Shown: positions 62,159-64,000 of the stretch, piece after piece
How the letters are laid out: the number at the start of each line of letters is the position of its first letter
Numbering within the stretch: the stretch's first letter is position 1
Source: Pseudomonas poae
Lineage (GTDB): Bacteria > Pseudomonadota > Gammaproteobacteria > Pseudomonadales > Pseudomonadaceae
Reading direction: 5' to 3'
Length of the DNA stretch: 64,000 nt
Assembly: GCA_028869255.1 (NCBI GenBank)
Contig: CP110972.1
Location: 997,001-1,061,000 of the forward strand
The notes under the pieces: model-generated
Databases searched by the model: none
Told to the model about the DNA's origin: nothing
Seen by the model: only the letters and a program-made list of their open reading frames with translations
Made by a program: the position numbers and the translations under genes

Positions 62159-63399
62159 TCAAGCTTTGGCCACACCGACCCGCCACTGCGCAGGCGGCAA
62201 TATCCCGTTCACCAGGTAATTGCCCACGATCCGCGACTTGTAAACACGCGGGTTGTGGTTCGCCAGCGTGCGCGCATTGCGCCACAGCCGGTCCAGCGCT
62301 TTGTTGCTCGCAGTGGCACTGGCCCCGAGGGCGTCGAACAAGGCGCTGGTCGCCGCCAGTGTTGCGTCCACCACCGGATTCACCGCCAGACACACCTCCA
62401 GCTCCGCCAGCGCAACCTGCGGGTCGTCATCGTGCACCGGCTGATCATGGGCGATCACATAGTGCGCCGTGTGTTCCAGGCGTTGCGCCGCTTGCTGGGC
62501 GATGGCCTGGGCGGCGTAGGCCTGGCTTGCGACCTCGCCGATGACTTGCAGCAATTGCACATCCTGGGCGGCGGTGTCGGCGTTGCCGGTGGTGAAGGTG
62601 CGGGCGCGTCTGCTGAGTTCTTCGGCGCCACTCAAGGCGGCGCGGCGGGCGATGCCGGCGAGAGTGCTGAGGTGGTAGAGCTGGAAGAACGATTGCCCGT
62701 GGCCAAAGCGCTGCTGGGTGGGGCGCGCATCGTCGTCCACCACCGGCGCGTTGTCGAAGATGCAGGTGCCGCTGGCGGTGAGGCGTTGGCCGAAGCCGTT
62801 CCAGTCGTCAACGATTTGCACGCCGGGAGCCTTGAGGTCGACGACCACGGTGTAGACCGTGCCGTCTTCACCGGTGGCGATCGTATTGATCAGGTCGCTG
62901 TAGAGCGCACCGGTGGTGTAGAACTTCCTGCCGCTGATGCGCAAGGCACCGGCGGCGTCGCGGTGCAGGCGGGTTTCGAAGGCACCGCGGGTCTGGTTGC
63001 CGACTTCGGTGCTGCCGGGGAAAGCAGGGCGCCCTGGCTGAGGCGGTCCAGCCAGGTGGCGCGCCAGTCGCGGTCCTTGGCGCTGAGCACGTCTTCGCAA
63101 AAGCCAAAATGCCCGCGCAGGGCCTGGGTGATGTTGGAGTCGGCGGCGGACAGTTCGGTGAGCAAGGTCAGCAATTCAACCAGGCTGGCGCCGTGGCCAC
63201 CGTAGCTTTGCGGCAGGCGCCAGCGCGGCAGTCCCAGGGCGTTCAGTTGCTGGATAACGCTCGCGAGGCTGGCGCGTGTCTGATCGTTGTCGGCCGCTTG
63301 CGCAAGGATTTGCGCAAAGAGCGGGCGAAACGGTGCAGCCAGTTGTTCGTAACGTGCGGAGGGGGCGCAGCCCCAGATATTCAAAACGGGAGTCGACAT
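62159..63399 (-). pseudogene. Acyl-CoA dehydrogenase-like sulfur-acquisition protein, frameshifted
   Basis: The N-terminal frame starts MSTPVLNIWGCAPSARYEQL, continues GLPRWRLPQSYGGHG and breaks near 63020. The other frame goes on with FPGSTEVGNQTRGAFETRL to NYLVNGILPPAQWRVG. One missing T (GCTTTCC, expected GCTTTTCC) joins them as GALLFPGSTEVG. The NYLVNG end resembles the DszC/SfnB-type flavin proteins used in organosulfur metabolism. Repaired length is about 413 residues. It is divergent from a sulfonate-type binding-protein gene, which supports a sulfur role. Confidence 0.65.
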
Positions 63400-63659
63400 G
63401 CAATGGACCTTGCAGAGAGTGGTTCAGGTGCTGGGGTCCAGTGGTCTGGTGACGCCACCCTAACTCAGCGGGCGCGCAGTTTTTAATACGAAAAATAGCT
63501 ATCGAGCTGCAACCAGGTTCTATCGATAGTGCACAACAGTATTAAACCCCGGGCTTTTATTGCGTTAGCTTCTAGGTGCGCCACGCTCAGGCGCACCTCA
63601 TCACCAGACTGCATGCCCACAGATGGTTGAGTCAGCCATTAACCGTGTGGATTCCTTTC

Positions 63660-64000
63660 ATGATCAATCGTCGAAACCTGCTCGCCCTGCTGGGCCTGGC
63701 CTCTCTCACGCTGCACGGCCCCACGGTATGGGCGGCAGAGCCCCTGACCCTGACCGTGGGCGACCAGTTTTTTTCTAATCGCATCGTGCTGGAGCTGTCG
63801 GGCGAGTTGAAGGACTTGCCCTACAAAATTGACTTCAAACGCTTCAACACGGGCTCCCCGGTGGCCTCGGCGGTGGCCAGCGGCGCGCTGGACGTGGGCA
63901 TTGTCGGCGACACGCCGGTGATCAGCCTGGCGGCCAATGGCGCGCCGGTGAAGGTGGTCGCCAGCACCCAGACCAGCCTGGATGGCGTGGGCATTGTGGC
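63660..64000 (+). CDS. Aliphatic sulfonate/nitrate-type ABC transporter binding protein (partial)
   Basis: At least 113 residues are present and the gene runs off the window. The N-terminus MINRRNLLALLGLASLTLHG is a signal peptide. The mature start LTVGDQFFSNRIVLELSG followed by VASAVASGALDVGIVGDTPVISLAANG is typical of SsuA/TauA-like binding proteins. The divergent acyl-CoA-dehydrogenase-like gene agrees with sulfonate or related sulfur-source uptake. Gap 63400-63659 holds the divergent promoters only. Confidence 0.82.
   Translation, partial: MINRRNLLALLGLASLTLHGPTVWAAEPLTLTVGDQFFSNRIVLELSGELKDLPYKIDFKRFNTGSPVASAVASGALDVGIVGDTPVISLAANGAPVKVVASTQTSLDGVGIV

Noticed and set aside
62141..63205. 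354-codon rightward open frame
   Set aside because: It is antisense to the acyl-CoA dehydrogenase-like gene; the low-complexity product has no recognisable features.

Overview
The window reads as a chromosome segment of a plant-associated Pseudomonas of the fluorescens group. The grounds are GC-rich genes, the DUF6124 and DUF2986 small-protein families, a cynR-cynT-cynS cyanate locus, REP/REPIN palindromes, and a HrpL-type (type III secretion regulon) promoter. No rRNA, tRNA or CRISPR array was seen. All family calls come from reading motifs in the sequence; no search was run.

Layout. 1-1.1 kb: a broken integrase remnant. 1.2-8.1 kb: an electrophile/redox stress cluster (carboxymuconolactone-decarboxylase-like protein, old yellow enzyme, tautomerase, a collapsed kefF/kefC remnant, thioredoxin, FrnE-type DsbA, OsmC, SDR and two related TetR regulators). 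Look-alike operators sit before the two main transcription units. 8.5-10.4 kb: a periplasmic DUF3857/transglutaminase protein. 10.9-15.5 kb: a cassette of a divergent PEP-carboxylase-like protein, a 2-hydroxyacid dehydrogenase and an RraA-family aldolase/decarboxylase. 16.4-24.8 kb: a TetR/MFS pair, a KaiC-like ATPase/histidine kinase operon, a PRISE-type reductase, a secreted nuclease and a second MFS exporter. 24.9-25.8 kb: five tandem REPIN-like units. 25.9-30.9 kb: a cysteine hydrolase with a GlxA regulator, the cyanate operon and a secreted hydrolase.

31.0-32.5 kb: an isolated gene with three internal repeats behind a good hrp box, a candidate type III secreted protein. 32.7-50 kb is accessory-rich. 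It holds msrA, small membrane proteins and lipoproteins, an orphan barstar, a second old-yellow-enzyme/pirin/YcaC-like cluster, acetyltransferases, and two near-identical DUF6124 genes. Each DUF6124 gene has a long structured leader and a copy of a flavin-monooxygenase 3' end. A probable two-gene accessory module (SLATT-like 2TM protein plus a 696-residue protein with a nuclease-like core) lies beside the intact monooxygenase gene.

50-60.6 kb: two divergent catabolic operons round a LysR gene (monooxygenase, AroQ-like, quinone oxidoreductase and Rid-like protein one way; ABC transporter, PhyH dioxygenase, binding protein, class II aldolase, DUF1028 and ArgE-like deacylase the other way). 60.7-62.1 kb: a frameshifted metallopeptidase gene between argE and a degraded second argE 3' end. 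62.2-64 kb: a sulfur-acquisition type acyl-CoA-dehydrogenase-like gene and the start of a sulfonate-type binding protein.

Several genes are interrupted by a single-base change, mostly in a short homopolymer (near 3174, 13771, 35129, 61119 and 63020). These may be real pseudogenes or sequencing errors and should be resolved before the genes are called dead.
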